Part shown: positions 38,039 through 47,130 of the stretch, in pieces
Layout: each line of letters begins with the position of its first letter
Numbering within the stretch: the first letter of the stretch is position 1
Source of the DNA: Ornithinicoccus sp045032955
GTDB taxonomy: Bacteria > Actinomycetota > Actinomycetes > Actinomycetales > Dermatophilaceae
Assembly (NCBI RefSeq): GCF_045032955.1
Contig: NZ_JBJFZU010000004.1
Span: forward strand, 62,001-126,000
DNA: 64,000 nt
Reading direction: 5' to 3'
The notes under the pieces: generated by a model
What the model saw: only the letters and a program-made list of their open reading frames with translations
Database searches by the model: none
What the model was told of the DNA's origin: nothing
Position numbers and translations under genes: made by a program

Positions 38039-40480
38039 TCACTCGTTGTCACCGCCCGTGCCGGGCGCCCCCGACCCCTGCGTGTTGTCGGCGTCCTGGA
38101 ACACCCACCCGGTGACCTCGGGCAGGTCCTCGCCGTGCTCGCGGGTCCATCGGCGGGCACGCACACGCCTGTCCAGCAGGTCCTGGCGCAGCACCGCTGC
38201 CCGCTCGGCCAGGCCGGGCACCCGGTCGATGACGTCGACCACCAGCCGGTAGCGGTCCACGTCGTTGAGCATGAGGATGTCGAAGGGGGTGGTGGTGGTG
38301 CCCTTCTCCTTGAACCCCCGCACGTGGATGTTGGCGTGGTTGGTGCGCCGGTAGGTGAGCCGGTGCACCAGGGCGGGGTAGCCGTGGAAGGCGAAGATCA
38401 CCGGGCGATCCGCGGTGAACAGCGCGTCGAAGTCGTGGTGGTCCAGCCCGTGCGGGTGCTCCTTCTCGTCCTGCAGGCGCATCAGGTCGACCACGTTGAC
38501 GACCCTCACCCGCAGCTCGGGAAGGTGCTCGCGCAGGAGATCCGCTGCGGCGATCACCTCGACCGTGGGCACGTCGCCGGCGCACCCGAGCACCACATCG
38601 GGCTTCTCCCCCGGCTGCTCGCTCCCGGCCCAGTCCCAGATCCCGATGCCGCGCGTGCAGTGCAGCACCGCCTCCTCCATCGTCAACCACTGCGGGCCCG
38701 GTTGCTTGCCGGCGACGACCACGTTGACGTAGTCCCGGCTGCGCAGGACATGGTCGAAGGTCGACAACAGGGTGTTGGTGTCGGGCGGGAGGTAGATGCG
38801 GGTGACGTCGGCGGTCTTGTTCATCACGACGTCGAGGAACCCGGGGTCCTGGTGGGAGAAGCCGTTGTGGTCCTGGCGCCACACGTGGGAGGAGAGCAGG
38901 TAGTTCAGGGACGGCACCGGCACCCGCCACGGGATGTCGCGGCTCGCGTCCAGCCACTTGGCGTGCTGGTTGAACATCGAGTCGACGATGTGAACGAACG
39001 CCTCGTAGCTGTTGAACACCCCGTGCCGTCCGGTGAGGAGATAGCCCTCCAGCCATCCCTGGCACTGGTGCTCCGAGAGCACCTCCATGACCCGACCTGT
39101 CCGGGACAGGTCGAGGTCGGTGTCGACCACCTCCGCCTGCCAGGCCTTACCACCCTTCTCGACGGTGGCACCGAGCCGGTTGGACAGGGTCTCGTCGGGA
39201 CCGAACACGCGGAAGGTGTCACGGTTGCGGTCGATGACGTCCCCGAGCCAGGTGCCGAGCACGCGGGTCGGCTCGGCGACCGCGTGACCCGGCGTCGAGA
39301 CCGGGACGGCATACCGGCGGAAGTCCGGCAGGTCCAGGTCCCGGGTGAGCATCCCGCCGTTGGCGTGCGGGTTGGCGCTCATCCGACGGGTGCCGACCGG
39401 GTTGTTGCGCGCGACCAGCGAGGAGATCCTGCCGACGCCGTCGAAAAGCTCGTCGGGTCGGTAGCTGCGCATCCACTCCTCGAGGCGACGCGTGTAGTCC
39501 TCGTTGCCCCGGACCGCGGCCATCGGGACCTGGTGGCTGCGCCAGGTGCCCTCGACGGGCAGGCCGTCGACCTCACGGGGGCCCGTCCAGCCCTTCGGCG
39601 TGCGGAAGACGATCATCGGCCAGCGCGGGCGTGCGGTGAGCCGGCCGTCCCGGGCCTGGGCCCGGATGCTGGCGATCTCCTCCAGGACGTCGGCGAGCAG
39701 AGCCGCGAACCGCTGGTGCGCCCGGGCGGGGTCCTCGTCGTCGAAGCCGCCCTCGAAGAAGTAGGGCCGGTGGCCGTACCCGACCATCAACGCCTCGAGC
39801 TCCTCCCGCGGGATCCGGTCAAGGATGGTGGGGTTCGCGATCTTGTAGCCGTTCAGGTGCAGGATCGGCAGCACGGTGCCGTCGGTACGGGGGTCGACGA
39901 ACTTGTTGGAGTGCCAGGCGGTCGCCAGCGGTCCGGTCTCCGCCTCGCCGTCGCCGATGACCGCCACCGCGATGAGGTCGGGACTGTCGAACACCGCTCC
40001 GTAGGCGTGCGAGAGCACGTAGCCGAGCTCCCCGCCCTCGTGGATCGATCCCGGTGTGTCGGGTGACACGTGGCTGGGTATGCCGCCGGGGAAGGAGAAC
40101 TGCCGGAACAGCTCCTGCAGCCCCCGCCCGTCGGGGCCCACGTGGGAGTACACCTCCGAGTAGGTTCCCTCCAGCCACGCCGCGGCCACCAGCGAGGGGC
40201 CCCCGTGACCCGGCCCGCTGAGGTACATCATGTCCAGGTCCCGCTGCTGGATCTGATGGTTGAGGTGGGCGTAGAGGAAGCTCTGTCCCGGAGAGGTTCC
40301 CCAGTGCCCGAGCAGCCGTGGCTTCACGTCCTCGGCCTCCAGCGGGCGCTCGAGCAGGGCGTTGCCCATGAGGTAGATCTGTCCCACCGCCAGGTAGTTG
40401 GCTGCGCGCCACCACGCATCCACCCCTGCCAGGTCGGTCCGGTCCAGCGGGGCTCGAGGTGTCTCAGGCGTGTCGGGCAT
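38039..40480 (-). CDS. xfp: Xylulose-5-phosphate/fructose-6-phosphate phosphoketolase
   Basis: An 813-residue thiamine-diphosphate enzyme that splits xylulose 5-phosphate (or fructose 6-phosphate) with phosphate into acetyl phosphate plus an aldose phosphate. Visible: NYLAVGQIYLMGNALLERPL at the N terminus, LSGPGHGGPSLVAA, the diphosphate-binding VAVIGDGEAETGPLATAWHS, HLNGYKIANPTIL, and the C-terminal half with SSHVWRQDHNGFSHQDPGF and FHGYPALVHRLTYRR. I chose the ATG at 40480 to match family length; an upstream GTG at 40516 is possible. It overlaps the ATPase stop, so it is the last gene of that unit. Acetyl phosphate could feed AckA, encoded at 61.5 kb. Confidence 0.95.
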   Translation of the reverse strand: MPDTPETPRAPLDRTDLAGVDAWWRAANYLAVGQIYLMGNALLERPLEAEDVKPRLLGHWGTSPGQSFLYAHLNHQIQQRDLDMMYLSGPGHGGPSLVAAAWLEGTYSEVYSHVGPDGRGLQELFRQFSFPGGIPSHVSPDTPGSIHEGGELGYVLSHAYGAVFDSPDLIAVAVIGDGEAETGPLATAWHSNKFVDPRTDGTVLPILHLNGYKIANPTILDRIPREELEALMVGYGHRPYFFEGGFDDEDPARAHQRFAALLADVLEEIASIRAQARDGRLTARPRWPMIVFRTPKGWTGPREVDGLPVEGTWRSHQVPMAAVRGNEDYTRRLEEWMRSYRPDELFDGVGRISSLVARNNPVGTRRMSANPHANGGMLTRDLDLPDFRRYAVPVSTPGHAVAEPTRVLGTWLGDVIDRNRDTFRVFGPDETLSNRLGATVEKGGKAWQAEVVDTDLDLSRTGRVMEVLSEHQCQGWLEGYLLTGRHGVFNSYEAFVHIVDSMFNQHAKWLDASRDIPWRVPVPSLNYLLSSHVWRQDHNGFSHQDPGFLDVVMNKTADVTRIYLPPDTNTLLSTFDHVLRSRDYVNVVVAGKQPGPQWLTMEEAVLHCTRGIGIWDWAGSEQPGEKPDVVLGCAGDVPTVEVIAAADLLREHLPELRVRVVNVVDLMRLQDEKEHPHGLDHHDFDALFTADRPVIFAFHGYPALVHRLTYRRTNHANIHVRGFKEKGTTTTPFDILMLNDVDRYRLVVDVIDRVPGLAERAAVLRQDLLDRRVRARRWTREHGEDLPEVTGWVFQDADNTQGSGAPGTGGDNE

Positions 40481-43424
40481 GGCCCCACCCTGTCCCTCGG
40501 TGCGCCGGTCGGCCACCTGGTTCGCCGCTGCGGTCGCGTCGACGCTGCACCAGCTTGACCAGCTCGTCGAACCACAGCACGCAGGATGCGAGCAGCACGC
40601 ACGTCAGCCAGTGCTGCGCGTCCAGGGCCGCCGTGCCGAAGGCCGTCTGCAGGATGGGTGCGTGGACGACGACGACCTGGGCGCACACGCCCATGACGAT
40701 GGCCCCCCACAGCCACCGGTTGGTCCACAGCCCGGAGAAGGCGGTGCCGGTCTGGGAGCGGGAGTTGAGCACGTTGAAGAGCTGGGCGAGCACGAGGGTG
40801 GTGAAGCCGGCCGTGCGTGCCACAGTCAGGTCGTCGCTGCCCTCGACGAGGCCGCCCGGGAGGAAGATGTCGATGGAGAGCAGGGTCACCAGCGCCATCA
40901 CCAGCCCCACGGCCAGGATCCCGACCCACATCCGGGCGTCGACGACCCGCTCGTCCGGCCGCCGTGGAGCGCGTCCCATCACGTCGTCGGTCTCGGGGTC
41001 CACGCCGAGGGCGAGCGCCGGCGCCAGGTCGGTGACGAGGTTGATCCACAGGATCTGTGTCGCGAGCAGGGGCAGGATGACGCCGTCGCCGGTCGCCACG
41101 TCGAGGCCGATGAGCGAGGCGAGGGCCACCCCCAGGAAGACGGTCATCACCTCCCCCGTGTTGGAGGACAGCAGGTAGCGCAGGAACTTCCGGATGTTGG
41201 CGAAGATCACCCGCCCCTGCCGGATCGCGGCGACGATGGTGCTGAAGTTGTCGTCCCGCAGGATCATCTCGCCGGCCTCCTTGGTGACCTCGGTGCCGGA
41301 GATCCCCATCGCCACCCCGATGTCGGCGGACTTCAGCGCCGGCGCGTCGTTCACCCCGTCCCCGGTCATCGCCACCACCTGACCGTCGCGCTGCAGGGCG
41401 TCCACGATGCGGAGCTTGTGCTCGGGGGACACGCGCGCGAAGACGTCCACCTCGGCGACGGCGCGGTGCAGCCCCTCCTCGTCGAGCCGGTCCAGCTCCG
41501 CGCCGGTGACGCTCGTCCCTCCCGGACCGGCGATGTCGAGATCCTGGGCGATGCGCAGCGCGGTGGTCGGGTGGTCACCGGTGATCATCACGACCCGGAC
41601 CCCGGCCCGCTGCGCCTCACGCACGGCGTCAGCCACGTCCTCGCGGGCCGGGTCGGTCATCCCGACCGTGCCGACCCACACGAGCTCGTTCTCCAGCTCC
41701 GCCACGACCTCCGCGGGCACGCTCCCGCCGTCGGGGTATGCCGTCCCCACCGTTCCGGTCCCACCCTCACCCAGGGGGCGGTAGGCGACGCCGATCGTCC
41801 GCATACCCTCACCGGAGAGCTGCTCCACGTCGCTGACGAACCGTGCGCGCATCGTCGCGTCCAGCTCGAGGACCCGCAGACCTCGGCGGTAGCGGGTGCA
41901 CCGGGCCAGGACGACGTCCGGTGCACCCTTGGTGACCAGCACGGGGGTGTCCCCGTGCTCGTGGTCCAGCTGGACGGTCGACATGCGCTTGCGGACGGAG
42001 GTGAAGGGCGCCTCGCCCACCCGGGTGAACCTGCGCTCGCGCCGTGCGGTGAGACCCATCTTCCGCTCGGCGACGAGGAACGCCGCCTCGGTCGGGTCCC
42101 CCCGGACCGACCACTCACCGTCCTCCTTGGCCAGCTCACTGTCGGAGGTCAGGGACCCTCCCGCCAGCAGCACGGTGGCCTCTGCGCGCAGCGCCTCCCG
42201 ATCGGCGTCGGCCGCGGCCCCGAGACCGGCATCGCCGATCACGACCTCACCCTCCGGTCGGTAGCCGACCCCGGTGACCGGGGCGTCCCCGGACGCGGTC
42301 ACGACCCGCTGCACCGTCATCTCGTTCCGGGTGAGCGTGCCGGTCTTGTCCGAGCAGATGACCGAGGCCGAGCCCAGGGTCTCCACCGAGCTGAGGTTCT
42401 TGACGATCGCGTCCCGCGACGCCATCCGTCGGACCCCGACGGACAGCACGACCGAGAGCACCGCGGGCAGCCCCTCGGGCACCGCGGCGACGGCCAGCGA
42501 GACCCCCAGCAGCAGCACGTCGACGGCGTCCCCGATGGTCTCGACGCCACTGACCAGCCAGACCGTGCCCATCACCACCACCGCGATGACGACGACCGCC
42601 ATCCCGAGGAACCGCCCGATGAAGGCGATCTCCCGCTCCAACGGTGTCGGTCCACGCACCGCGGACTCCAGCAGGGTCGCGATCCTGCCCATCTCGGTGT
42701 CCATCGCGGTGCCGATGACGACCGCACGCCCGGTGCCCTGGGTCACGGCCGTGCCCCGGTAGACCGAGTTCGTGCGGTCACCCAACGGCAGGTCGGTCGG
42801 CAAGGTCGCCGGCGCCTTGGAGACCGCCGTCGACTCACCGGTGAGCGCGGCCTCGGCCACCTGCAGGCTGTTGGCCTCCACCAGCCGTGCGTCGGCGCCG
42901 ACACTGTCCCCCTCGCTGAGGACCAGCAGCTCGCCGGGGACGATCTCATCGACCGGGACGTCGACCGTCCGGCCGTCCCTGCGGACGGTGGCATGCACCT
43001 CCGTCATCCGCTGCAGGGCCGCCACCGCGCGCTCCGCCTTGGCCTCCTGGCTGTAGCCCAGGACCGCGTTGAGCACCACGATGACGGCGATGACCACCGC
43101 GTCGATCGGCCACCCCGCAGCACCCTCGACCCACCACGCCCCTCCCGAGACGACGATGGCGGCGAGGAGCAGGTAGATGAGCGGGTCCTGGAACTGCGCC
43201 AGCACCTTGCGCCAGCGTGGCACCGGGGGCTGCGCACGGAGCACGTTCAGCCCGGTGGATGCCAGCCGGTGAGCGGCCTGCACCTGCGTGAGTCCGTCGT
43301 CGGGGTCGCTGCCGAGCTCTCGCAGGACGTGGGCCAGCTCCACCGAGTAGGTGTCGGCCATCGGCGTACCCCCACCGCCACCCGTCGGTGTGGTGGAGCT
43401 GCGGTGTGTGGTGGGGCTTGCCAT
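40464..43424 (-). CDS. P2A-type cation-translocating ATPase
   Basis: A 986-residue ion pump. Cation-ATPase N domain (VLRELGSDPDDGLTQVQAA), actuator motif LTGESTAVSK, PEGLPAVLS in helix 4, phosphorylation site CSDKTGTLTRNEMTV, nucleotide-binding KGAPDVVLARC, hinge AMTGDGVNDAPALKSADIG, and six C-terminal helices including NLVTDLAPALALGVDP. These features fit the Ca2+/Mn2+-type P2A group, to which mycobacterial CtpF also belongs. ATG at 43424 is favoured by GAAGGA just upstream; 43362 is an alternative. It lies 66 nt downstream of the MgtE-like gene in the same direction. Confidence 0.93.
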   Translation of the reverse strand: MASPTTHRSSTTPTGGGGGTPMADTYSVELAHVLRELGSDPDDGLTQVQAAHRLASTGLNVLRAQPPVPRWRKVLAQFQDPLIYLLLAAIVVSGGAWWVEGAAGWPIDAVVIAVIVVLNAVLGYSQEAKAERAVAALQRMTEVHATVRRDGRTVDVPVDEIVPGELLVLSEGDSVGADARLVEANSLQVAEAALTGESTAVSKAPATLPTDLPLGDRTNSVYRGTAVTQGTGRAVVIGTAMDTEMGRIATLLESAVRGPTPLEREIAFIGRFLGMAVVVIAVVVMGTVWLVSGVETIGDAVDVLLLGVSLAVAAVPEGLPAVLSVVLSVGVRRMASRDAIVKNLSSVETLGSASVICSDKTGTLTRNEMTVQRVVTASGDAPVTGVGYRPEGEVVIGDAGLGAAADADREALRAEATVLLAGGSLTSDSELAKEDGEWSVRGDPTEAAFLVAERKMGLTARRERRFTRVGEAPFTSVRKRMSTVQLDHEHGDTPVLVTKGAPDVVLARCTRYRRGLRVLELDATMRARFVSDVEQLSGEGMRTIGVAYRPLGEGGTGTVGTAYPDGGSVPAEVVAELENELVWVGTVGMTDPAREDVADAVREAQRAGVRVVMITGDHPTTALRIAQDLDIAGPGGTSVTGAELDRLDEEGLHRAVAEVDVFARVSPEHKLRIVDALQRDGQVVAMTGDGVNDAPALKSADIGVAMGISGTEVTKEAGEMILRDDNFSTIVAAIRQGRVIFANIRKFLRYLLSSNTGEVMTVFLGVALASLIGLDVATGDGVILPLLATQILWINLVTDLAPALALGVDPETDDVMGRAPRRPDERVVDARMWVGILAVGLVMALVTLLSIDIFLPGGLVEGSDDLTVARTAGFTTLVLAQLFNVLNSRSQTGTAFSGLWTNRWLWGAIVMGVCAQVVVVHAPILQTAFGTAALDAQHWLTCVLLASCVLWFDELVKLVQRRRDRSGEPGGRPAHRGTGWGHARHA

Positions 43425-43490
43425 GGGGTCCTTCGTTCGTGGGGCGGAAGGGGACACGAGGGGGGTATGCCTGTGCTGCACGACGCCCGG

Positions 43491-44486
43491 CTAGCCGAGG
43501 ATCGCGGCGGCCAGGAGGAAATAGAGCATCAGCGACAGCAGGTCCTGGACGACGGTGGCCAACGGTCCGCTGCCGAAGGCGGGGTCCGAGCCCATCCGGG
43601 ACATGACCCAGGGCAGCAGCATCGCCACCACCGAGGCCACGGTGCAGGCACCGAGGAGGGACAGACCCACGGTGAGGGCCAGGGCACCGGATCCGAGGAC
43701 CGCCCACACCCCGAGCACGGCGACGACGGCCAGCACCAGGCCGACGAACAGCCCGGTGAGGGCCTCGGTGCGGAACACCCGCCGGATGGACACCCCGACC
43801 GAGAGGCCGCGGATGACCAGCGCCTCGGTCTGCGTCCCGACCGCGTCGGCCATGTAGACGATGCCGGGGATGAAGAAGGCGAGCCGGACATCGGAGGCCA
43901 GGGCCGACTCGAAGCCGCTGACCAGCACCGCAGCCCCCGCCGAGCCGAGCAGCCCGAGCAGCAGCCACGGCATCCGGTGCCACAACCGTGCCGCCAACGG
44001 CTCCTCCATGGCGTGCCGGGCCGATGCCGCCGAGTCGAGGTACCCACCGAGGCGCGCCAGGTCCTGGTCGTGCTCCGTCAGCAGGACGCCGAGCAACCGG
44101 GAGGTCGGTACCAGCCCGCGGAAGGTCCCGTCGTCCTCGACCACGGCCAGGCTGGATCCTCCCCGCCGTGCCGCCGTCCACGCGGCCTTCTCCTGGTCGA
44201 CGCCCGGCGCCACCACGGGCGGGTCGGTGGTCATCAGGTCACCGACGCGGCGGTCCGGGTCGGCCCCGAGGACGCTCTCCAGCGCGACGAGACCCAGCAA
44301 ACGGGAGTCGGGCGTGCAGACGGCCACATCGGCCACCGACGTGTACGCACCCTCAACGAGCAGGTGCCGCAGCTCCTCGACGGTGGTGTGCGGGGAGCAC
44401 ACCGGGACATGGGTGACGAGGTAGCCGTCGATGGACGACGGGGGGAGGACAGCGTCCTCCGCGACGACGAAGGCCGTACTGGTCAT
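43491..44486 (-). CDS. MgtE-like magnesium transporter lacking the N domain
   Basis: A 331-residue protein. The N-terminal half holds a CBS pair (HTTVEELRHLLVEGAYTSVA and VGDLMTTDPPVVAPGVDQEK). The C-terminal half has five helices of the MgtE pore: RMPWLLLGLLGSAGAAVLVS, AFFIPGIVYMADAVGTQTEA, and LLSLMLYFLLAAAIL at the end. Standard MgtE proteins are ~450 residues and begin with a superhelical N domain; that domain is absent here, so magnesium gating may differ. GAGGA lies 8 nt before the ATG. Neighbours are the cation ATPase and a polytopic membrane protein. Confidence 0.87.
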   Translation of the reverse strand: MTSTAFVVAEDAVLPPSSIDGYLVTHVPVCSPHTTVEELRHLLVEGAYTSVADVAVCTPDSRLLGLVALESVLGADPDRRVGDLMTTDPPVVAPGVDQEKAAWTAARRGGSSLAVVEDDGTFRGLVPTSRLLGVLLTEHDQDLARLGGYLDSAASARHAMEEPLAARLWHRMPWLLLGLLGSAGAAVLVSGFESALASDVRLAFFIPGIVYMADAVGTQTEALVIRGLSVGVSIRRVFRTEALTGLFVGLVLAVVAVLGVWAVLGSGALALTVGLSLLGACTVASVVAMLLPWVMSRMGSDPAFGSGPLATVVQDLLSLMLYFLLAAAILG

Positions 44487-44543
44487 GATGGTCCTCGCTG
44501 GCAGGGGGAAGCCGGGTCGGTCACGGTGCGCGCACCCGAGAGC

Positions 44544-44559
44544 GGGACCACGTCGGGCC
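44544..44559. promoter_or_regulatory. Weak GGGAC/GGGCC box upstream of the MgtE-like gene
   Basis: GGGACCACGTCGGGCC lies 58-73 nt before the MgtE-like start. It has the two half-sites seen in the stronger boxes at 45604 and 47003 but a longer spacer. Confidence 0.2.
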
Positions 44560-44574
44560 TGCCTCCCTCCACGG

Positions 44575-45519
44575 TCACACAGCGGGTCGGCGCGCCCCAG
44601 AGGCTTTGGTCCCCGCCCGTCCCGGGACCTCCGGCGCGAGCCGGACGTCACGCAGCGGGCGGAGTGCCTGGACCGTGACCACACCGGCCACCCCCGCGAA
44701 GGCGATGAAGGTCGCAGCCATCGGCACCGACCCGCCGGGGTGCCCCTGCGCCGTCATCACCACCCCCATACCCGCCACAGCGGCGCCCAGCATGGTCGAC
44801 CACCCCGTCACGGCATACCGGAGCAGACCGTCCCGCCCGGGGTGACGCACCAGGCTCGTGCCCGCCACCAGCAGCAGGGGGACCACGAGCAGCAGATCCA
44901 TCAGCTTCACGACCCAGAACACTCCCGGGTCGGCGGTGAGCTCCGGCGTGGGGCTGCCCTGTGCCACGGCGAGCAGTCCCGGCAGGTGCAGCCCGAGGAT
45001 CAGGAACGAGGCCACGACCAGCAGGAAGACGCCGGTCATCCGGTCCCCCACGACGGAGGCCGGCGGCAGCGGGCGCGCCCGCGACAGCTCCTGCCAGCAG
45101 CGGACGAGGACCCAGGCGGCGAGGACGAAGAGCGCCTCGAGCAGCGGGAAGACGCTGGATGCCGTCCCGGGGTAGCGGCCTGGGTCACCGGTGGTCGCGA
45201 GCTGGAACCAGGTGTAGAGGCCGTAGGCGGCCGGTCCCATCCCCAGCGCCGCCCCGAGCAGACGACCGCGCAGCACCAGTACACCTGCCACGATCGCGAC
45301 GGGCGCGAGCAGGAGCAGGCCGGCCACGTCTCCCCCGAGCACCTGGCTGGTCGCCCCCGCCGACACGTGGTAGCGCAGCAGCCCTCCGACCAGCGGCCCG
45401 GCGAGCGCGAGAACGGCCGAGCCCACACCGACGGCAACCAGGCCGAGTCCGAGGCTACGGCTGCCTCGAGGGACTCTCTGGACGAGGTCGGTGATGGCGG
45501 TCTGGTCGATCGTGGGCAC
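44575..45519 (-). CDS. Polytopic membrane protein (unknown)
   Basis: A 314-residue protein with about eight hydrophobic helices, among them LGLGLVAVGVGSAVLALAG, LLLLAPVAIVAGVLVLRG, MTGVFLLVVASFLILGLHL and MLGAAVAGMGVVMTAQGH. Loops are short, with a Tyr/Trp/Phe-rich turn (AAYGLYTWFQLATTG). No family signature I can name. It is transcribed with the MgtE-like and ATPase genes. A GAGGCCAACGTCCC box lies 85 nt upstream of its start. The 5' end overlaps the preceding Asp-rich gene by 65 nt in another frame. Confidence 0.8.
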   Translation of the reverse strand: MPTIDQTAITDLVQRVPRGSRSLGLGLVAVGVGSAVLALAGPLVGGLLRYHVSAGATSQVLGGDVAGLLLLAPVAIVAGVLVLRGRLLGAALGMGPAAYGLYTWFQLATTGDPGRYPGTASSVFPLLEALFVLAAWVLVRCWQELSRARPLPPASVVGDRMTGVFLLVVASFLILGLHLPGLLAVAQGSPTPELTADPGVFWVVKLMDLLLVVPLLLVAGTSLVRHPGRDGLLRYAVTGWSTMLGAAVAGMGVVMTAQGHPGGSVPMAATFIAFAGVAGVVTVQALRPLRDVRLAPEVPGRAGTKASGARRPAV

Positions 45520-45946
45520 GGTATGCCCTCCCGGCTCTCAGCAGCTGGAGCGACCAGGTGGGCGCTCCGGGCTCACGCTGACAGGCCGGGGACACCGCCG
45601 GTAGAGGCCAACGTCCCCCGCGTTGTCCGCCGACCGGCGAGGAACCCTCAGGGTCCTCCCGCACCTGGTCCGCCAGGGCGACCCGGTCCTCCTTCGACGC
45701 CTCCCGATCACTGCGGGCGTGCTGACGGTCCTGGCCGGCGTCACGACGCCGTTGCCAGTCCTCGCCGTAGACGTGCTCCTCCTCCGTGCCGAGGAACTTC
45801 TCCTGGTCACGCACGTGCTCACGACGGTCAGCGGCGTCGTCCCGGTCGGCAGCGTCCTGGTCCCGCGCATCCGCTGCGTCGAGGATCGTCCGGGCAGCCT
45901 GGTGCTTCGTCTGCTCCCGCGCTGTCGCGTCCTTGTCCGTACCCAC
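45455..45946 (-). CDS. Asp/Arg-rich repetitive hypothetical protein
   Basis: A 163-residue frame. Residues 1-~110 look genuinely coding: high third-position GC and a repetitive charged pattern with DAADARDQDAADRDDAADRR and DREASKEDRVALADQVRED, predicted to be a long helix with alternating Asp and Arg. The last ~50 residues are Pro/Arg/His-rich and look like run-on sequence, and they overlap the start of the next gene, so a frameshift or a shorter true gene is possible. No family is recognised. It sits between a universal stress protein and membrane transport genes on the same strand. Confidence 0.5.
   Translation of the reverse strand: MGTDKDATAREQTKHQAARTILDAADARDQDAADRDDAADRREHVRDQEKFLGTEEEHVYGEDWQRRRDAGQDRQHARSDREASKEDRVALADQVREDPEGSSPVGGQRGGRWPLPAVSPACQREPGAPTWSLQLLRAGRAYRAHDRPDRHHRPRPESPSRQP
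45604..45617. promoter_or_regulatory. GAGGCC-AACG-TCCC box, candidate stress-regulator site
   Basis: GAGGCCAACGTCCC; the reverse complement GGGACGTTGGCCTC differs at only two of 14 positions from the box at 47003 read the same way. It lies 85 nt upstream of the membrane-protein start (45519). Pattern and placement resemble DevR/DosR-type operators, but this is inference. Confidence 0.35.
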
Positions 45947-46030
45947 GATGCCCCAGTCAACCAGGGATGTGGCGTGGACGACAGCGGGGCGGTGCCCTTG
46001 AGGGGTCCCGCGCCCGCTACGCCGGTCGGG

Positions 46031-46927
46031 TCAGCGGACGACCAGGACCGGGCAGTGCGCCTCGTGCATCACTGCCCGACTGACCGAACCGAGCAGCAGG
46101 GAGCGCAGGTCACCGCGCCCGCGGGCACCGACGACGACCAGGCCGGCACCCTGGGATGCACGACCCAGCAGCGCCGAGGGGCGCCCCTCCTCCACCATCT
46201 CCTCCACGACGAGGCCGGGATACTCCTTCTCGAGCCGGACACGGGCCGCGGCGACATGGGCCGCTGCCCCGTCCCGTGCCTCCTTGATGGCCTGGTAGCG
46301 CCACTCGTCGTCGACCAGGTAGATCCGGCTCCAGTGGTCGTAGGTCGGCGTCTCCCAGGCACCGACGAGCACCACGGGCGCACCGCTGTCCGTGGCGAGG
46401 TCCGCCGCGATCGAGAGCGCGTGCTCACTCCCGACCGAGCCGTCCACACCGACCACGACCCGGGAATCCGGGTCGGGGCGCTCGACCGCATCGTTCGGGA
46501 CGACGACCACCGGGCAGTCCGCGCGCGCCGTCACCGCGAAGGCGACCGACCCGATCAGGGCACCCGTCACCCGACCGTGTCGGCCCGCCCCCAGGACCAC
46601 CAGGTCCGCCTCGTGCGACAGGCCGACGAGCGCGGCGACCCCTCCCCGGCTGCTGGTGCGTCCGTGCACCGTCAGCTCGGGCTCGACCTCGAGGGCGAGG
46701 GCGACACCGCCCTCGACCACCTGGTGCGCCGCCTTCTCCGCGTCCTGCGGCGACCACACCCGGACCGCGTCCGGTGACATCCACCGGTCGAGGTCGTAGG
46801 CGAACACCACCGACAGGTCACGTCCGCGCCGACGCGCCTCATGGGCGGCCCACCGCACCGCGTGCTCCGCCTCCGGTGACTCGTCAAAGCCCACCACCAC
46901 TGCAGTACCTGCGCTGACCTCGTCCAT
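46031..46927 (-). CDS. Tandem-domain universal stress protein
   Basis: A 298-residue protein made of two Usp domains. Domain 1 begins AVVVGFDESPEAEHAVRWAA and ends with the ATP loop GAGRHGRVTGALIGSVAFAV; domain 2 begins SRVVVGVDGSVGSEHALS and ends GARGRGDLRSLLLGSVSRAV. Both carry the GxxGxG...GSV ATP-binding signature, so it should bind ATP. Two-domain Usp proteins of this size are typical of hypoxia or dormancy regulons in actinobacteria such as mycobacteria. It is the first gene of the minus-strand stress block, with paired palindromic boxes 76-103 nt upstream. Confidence 0.94.
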   Translation of the reverse strand: MDEVSAGTAVVVGFDESPEAEHAVRWAAHEARRRGRDLSVVFAYDLDRWMSPDAVRVWSPQDAEKAAHQVVEGGVALALEVEPELTVHGRTSSRGGVAALVGLSHEADLVVLGAGRHGRVTGALIGSVAFAVTARADCPVVVVPNDAVERPDPDSRVVVGVDGSVGSEHALSIAADLATDSGAPVVLVGAWETPTYDHWSRIYLVDDEWRYQAIKEARDGAAAHVAAARVRLEKEYPGLVVEEMVEEGRPSALLGRASQGAGLVVVGARGRGDLRSLLLGSVSRAVMHEAHCPVLVVR

Positions 46928-47002
46928 GAGTCCACTTCCTTGCCTTCAGGGGGCGGTTCTCCGCCCACCTCCGACGCTAGCCAGGGCGTAGACGCCCCAC
47001 CA

Positions 47003-47030
47003 GAGGCCAAGGACCCGGGACGATGGGCCC
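47003..47030. promoter_or_regulatory. Two adjacent GGGAC/GGCC boxes upstream of the Usp gene
   Basis: GAGGCCAAGGACCC (47003-47016) is followed directly by GGGACGATGGGCCC (47017-47030). Each is a 14-bp near-palindrome of the form GGGnC-N4-GGnCC in one orientation. Two tandem copies about 75-100 bp before a Usp gene is the arrangement known for DosR/DevR boxes; the responsible regulator is not in this window. Confidence 0.4.
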
Positions 47031-47130
47031 CGGCCGAGGCAGGGTGACTCCTAGCGGCCCTGTCATCCTTCGTCCGGTTCGTGCAGGACGAAGGATGACG
47101 AGCCGGCTGAGAGTGCGCGGTCTGCTGGCG

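Noticed and set aside
45466..46777. Plus-strand open frames through the Usp gene (for example 384 aa at 45623-46777)
   Set aside because: They are antisense to the clear tandem Usp gene and show no protein family.
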